DNA of 6,184 nucleotides, taken from assembly GCA_026692885.1 (NCBI GenBank), contig JAPLNJ010000219.1, positions 1 to 6,184 of the forward strand. The letters are read 5' to 3'. Below are positions 5,174 to 6,184 of this stretch, in pieces. The notes beneath the pieces are model-generated. The model did not search any database. It was not told the origin of the DNA and saw only the letters and a program-made list of their open reading frames with translations. This stretch comes from Planctomycetota bacterium. GTDB lineage: Bacteria > Planctomycetota > Planctomycetia > Pirellulales > Pirellulaceae. Position numbers and translations under genes: made by a program. Numbering within the stretch: position 1 is the first letter of the stretch; each line of letters opens with the position of its first letter.

Positions 5174-6184
5174 ATGATTGACCGCCAATCCCTGCTCTCC
5201 GACCTGCAGAAGCTGCTGCGTCAGTTGGAAACCGACCTGCGCCAGCGGTGCGACGAAGTACCGGAGATCGACCAGAGCCTGCGGGCGGACTATGACGCGG
5301 CACGTGAGGCGGGGCGCACGGGCGACAGCTTCGAGGAATGGCGAGCAGACACCATTACGCAGATCGCAGCGGCCTGGGTGCTCACCTGCGTGTTTGCCCG
5401 GTTCCTGGAAGATAACGGTCTGGTCGATCCACCGAAGCTCAGTGGTCCGTTGTCCGTGGTTCTTAGTCCGTTGTCCGTGGTCAGTCGTCCGTTGTCAGAG
5501 AATCGATTGCGGAGGGCACGGGACGAGCACGAGCTGTACTTCCGCGAATATCCAAGGCACACCGACCGCGAGTACCTGTTGCATGTGTTTTCGGAGCTGG
5601 CGCAGCTGCCAGGGTGTACCGAGTTATTTGACGGTACTCGATTGTCAATTGCGGGGACGTCCGTCGTCAGTAGTCCGTTGTCAGTTGCAGGAGACCACGG
5701 ACAACTGACAACGGACGTCTTGCCCTGGCTGAGCGGTGACGCTGCCAGGACGATCTTGACGTTCTTCCAGCGAATCGAGCCGGAGTCCGGGAATCTGGCC
5801 CACGATTTTTGCGACCCGCAGTGGGACACTCGGTTCCTGGGCGACCTGTATCAGGACCTGTCGGAGGCGGCGCGCAAGAAGTACGCCCTGCTGCAGACAC
5901 CAGAGTTCGTGGAGGAATTCATCCTGGACCGCACGCTCGATCCGGCCATTGAGGAGTTCGGGCTAGTTGTCAGTTGTCCGTTGCCAGTTGTCAGTTGTCA
6001 GTCGTCAGTTGTCAGTAGCAACGGACCACGGGCAACGGACAACGGACCAAGAACAACGGACGTCTTCAAAATGATCGACCCGGCCTGTGGCAGCGGGCAC
6101 TTTCTGCTGGGCAGCTTCCAGCGGCTCTTTGCCCGTTGGAGCAAAGCCGAGCCGGCGACGAACCCGCGAGACTTGGTCCAGCGA
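5174..6184 (+). CDS. pglX: BREX type 2 adenine-specific DNA methyltransferase PglX, N-terminal part (runs off the window)
   Basis: The frame is open from ATG 5174 to the window end, giving 337 residues without a stop. ATG 5174 is the first start codon after the last in-frame stop (TGA 5135-5137). No Shine-Dalgarno sequence precedes it, only repeat. The N-terminus is helical and family-like: SLLSDLQKLLRQLETDLRQR at 6-25, FLEDNGLVDPP at 77-87 and YFREYPRHTDREYLLHVFSE around 120-140. DPACGSGH (302-309) is SAM-binding motif I; the catalytic motif IV (N/D-PP-Y/F) should lie downstream. PglX is an N6-adenine methyltransferase that marks host DNA in BREX/Pgl defence, and full-length members are roughly 1200 residues, so about a quarter is present. 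It follows pglW in the same direction, as is typical of BREX-2. Three heptamer arrays (residues about 89-109, 157-181 and 266-296) are read through in frame in linkers. Without them the protein looks intact. Confidence 0.92.
   Translation, partial: MIDRQSLLSDLQKLLRQLETDLRQRCDEVPEIDQSLRADYDAAREAGRTGDSFEEWRADTITQIAAAWVLTCVFARFLEDNGLVDPPKLSGPLSVVLSPLSVVSRPLSENRLRRARDEHELYFREYPRHTDREYLLHVFSELAQLPGCTELFDGTRLSIAGTSVVSSPLSVAGDHGQLTTDVLPWLSGDAARTILTFFQRIEPESGNLAHDFCDPQWDTRFLGDLYQDLSEAARKKYALLQTPEFVEEFILDRTLDPAIEEFGLVVSCPLPVVSCQSSVVSSNGPRATDNGPRTTDVFKMIDPACGSGHFLLGSFQRLFARWSKAEPATNPRDLVQR
5438..5500. repeat. Heptamer array 5, one-armed, in frame inside pglX
   Basis: Nine units fill exactly 63 bases (21 codons): CTCAGTG, GTCCGTT, GTCCGTG, GTTCTTA, GTCCGTT, GTCCGTG, GTCAGTC, GTCCGTT, GTCAGAG. 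They encode pglX residues 89-109 (SGPLSVVLSPLSVVSRPLS). Only left-type units are present, so this array lacks the hairpin partner seen in the others. GTTCTTA is a variant of GTTCTTG, the reverse complement of the recurring CAAGAAC unit. The array separates FLEDNGLVDPP from RARDEHELYF. Confidence 0.92.
5644..5716. repeat. Heptamer array 6, in frame inside pglX
   Basis: A degenerate unit GTCAATT (5644-5650) and spacer GCGGGGAC precede the left arm GTCCGTC, GTCAGTA, GTCCGTT, GTCAGTT (5659-5686). The core is GCAGGAGAC (5687-5695) and the right arm is CACGGAC, AACTGAC, AACGGAC (5696-5716). It encodes about residues 157-181. The single AACTGAC contains TGA, but in a frame that is not read (CAA CTG ACA). 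The boundaries are less certain than in the other arrays. Confidence 0.88.
5969..6061. repeat. Heptamer array 7, in frame just before methyltransferase motif I of pglX
   Basis: Left arm, seven units: GTCAGTT, GTCCGTT, GCCAGTT, GTCAGTT, GTCAGTC, GTCAGTT, GTCAGTA (5969-6017). There is a two-base gap, GC, where other arrays have a longer core. Right arm, six units: AACGGAC, CACGGGC, AACGGAC, AACGGAC, CAAGAAC, AACGGAC (6020-6061). The tract is 93 bases, or 31 codons (residues 266-296), between LDPAIEEFGL and the SAM-binding segment starting FKMIDPACGSGH. The arms can fold into a near-continuous hairpin with scattered mismatches. Confidence 0.93.

Noticed and set aside
4874..5303. Minus-strand open frames rich in GQGSGVRG and VVRGPWSVV repeats
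   Set aside because: The repeats are the heptamer arrays read on the other strand, not a fibrous or repeat protein.

Overview
The window is high-GC bacterial DNA that looks planctomycete (Gemmata/Pirellula-like). This is inferred from the weak or absent Shine-Dalgarno sequences at two of three genes, and from two kinds of dispersed repeat that I associate with such genomes: heptamers of the GTCCGTT/GTCAGTT type, and a CCTCACGC...GCGTGAGG palindrome read as 'SPHAPRED'. The taxon is not proven by the sequence.

Layout: bases 1-229 hold no gene, only a strong hairpin (34-64), a weak possible promoter and a good ribosome binding site. A 75-residue MerR/excisionase-like helix-turn-helix protein follows (230-457, GTG start). 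After a 75-base repeat-filled gap comes a very large gene (533-5053, 1506 residues). Its architecture is NERD nuclease-like domain, degenerate kinase domain, intact-looking kinase domain, RNA-polymerase-alpha-CTD-like helix-hairpin-helix and a sigma-4-like helix-turn-helix, which is PglW of a type 2 BREX (Pgl) phage-defence system. A further gene starts at 5174 in the same direction and runs off the window end. It is the N-terminal part of the PglX adenine-specific DNA methyltransferase, with motif I DPACGSGH at residues 302-309. All three genes are on the + strand and probably form the start of one BREX-2 operon; pglY, pglZ and other partners would lie downstream.

The most unusual aspect is the repeat load. 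Seven arrays of 7-base units lie in about 5.6 kb: one upstream of pglW, two inside pglW, one across the pglW/pglX junction and three inside pglX. A separate 59-bp double palindrome also sits inside pglW. All internal insertions are read through in frame. Most arrays have a left arm of GTC(C/A)GT(T/G) units, a short core close to GCRGRAGAC, and a right arm of complementary (A/C)ACGGAC units, so each can fold into a long hairpin. The junction array supplies the stop codon of pglW and ends exactly one base before the ATG of pglX. The array before pglW contains that gene's likely start codon.

Functionally, PglX is expected to methylate adenines to mark self DNA. PglW is expected to act as a signalling or regulatory kinase, and the small HTH protein may regulate the operon. 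The arrays may be mobile or slippage-generated passengers tolerated in linkers, or they may give the defence locus a means of phase variation; the sequence alone does not decide.
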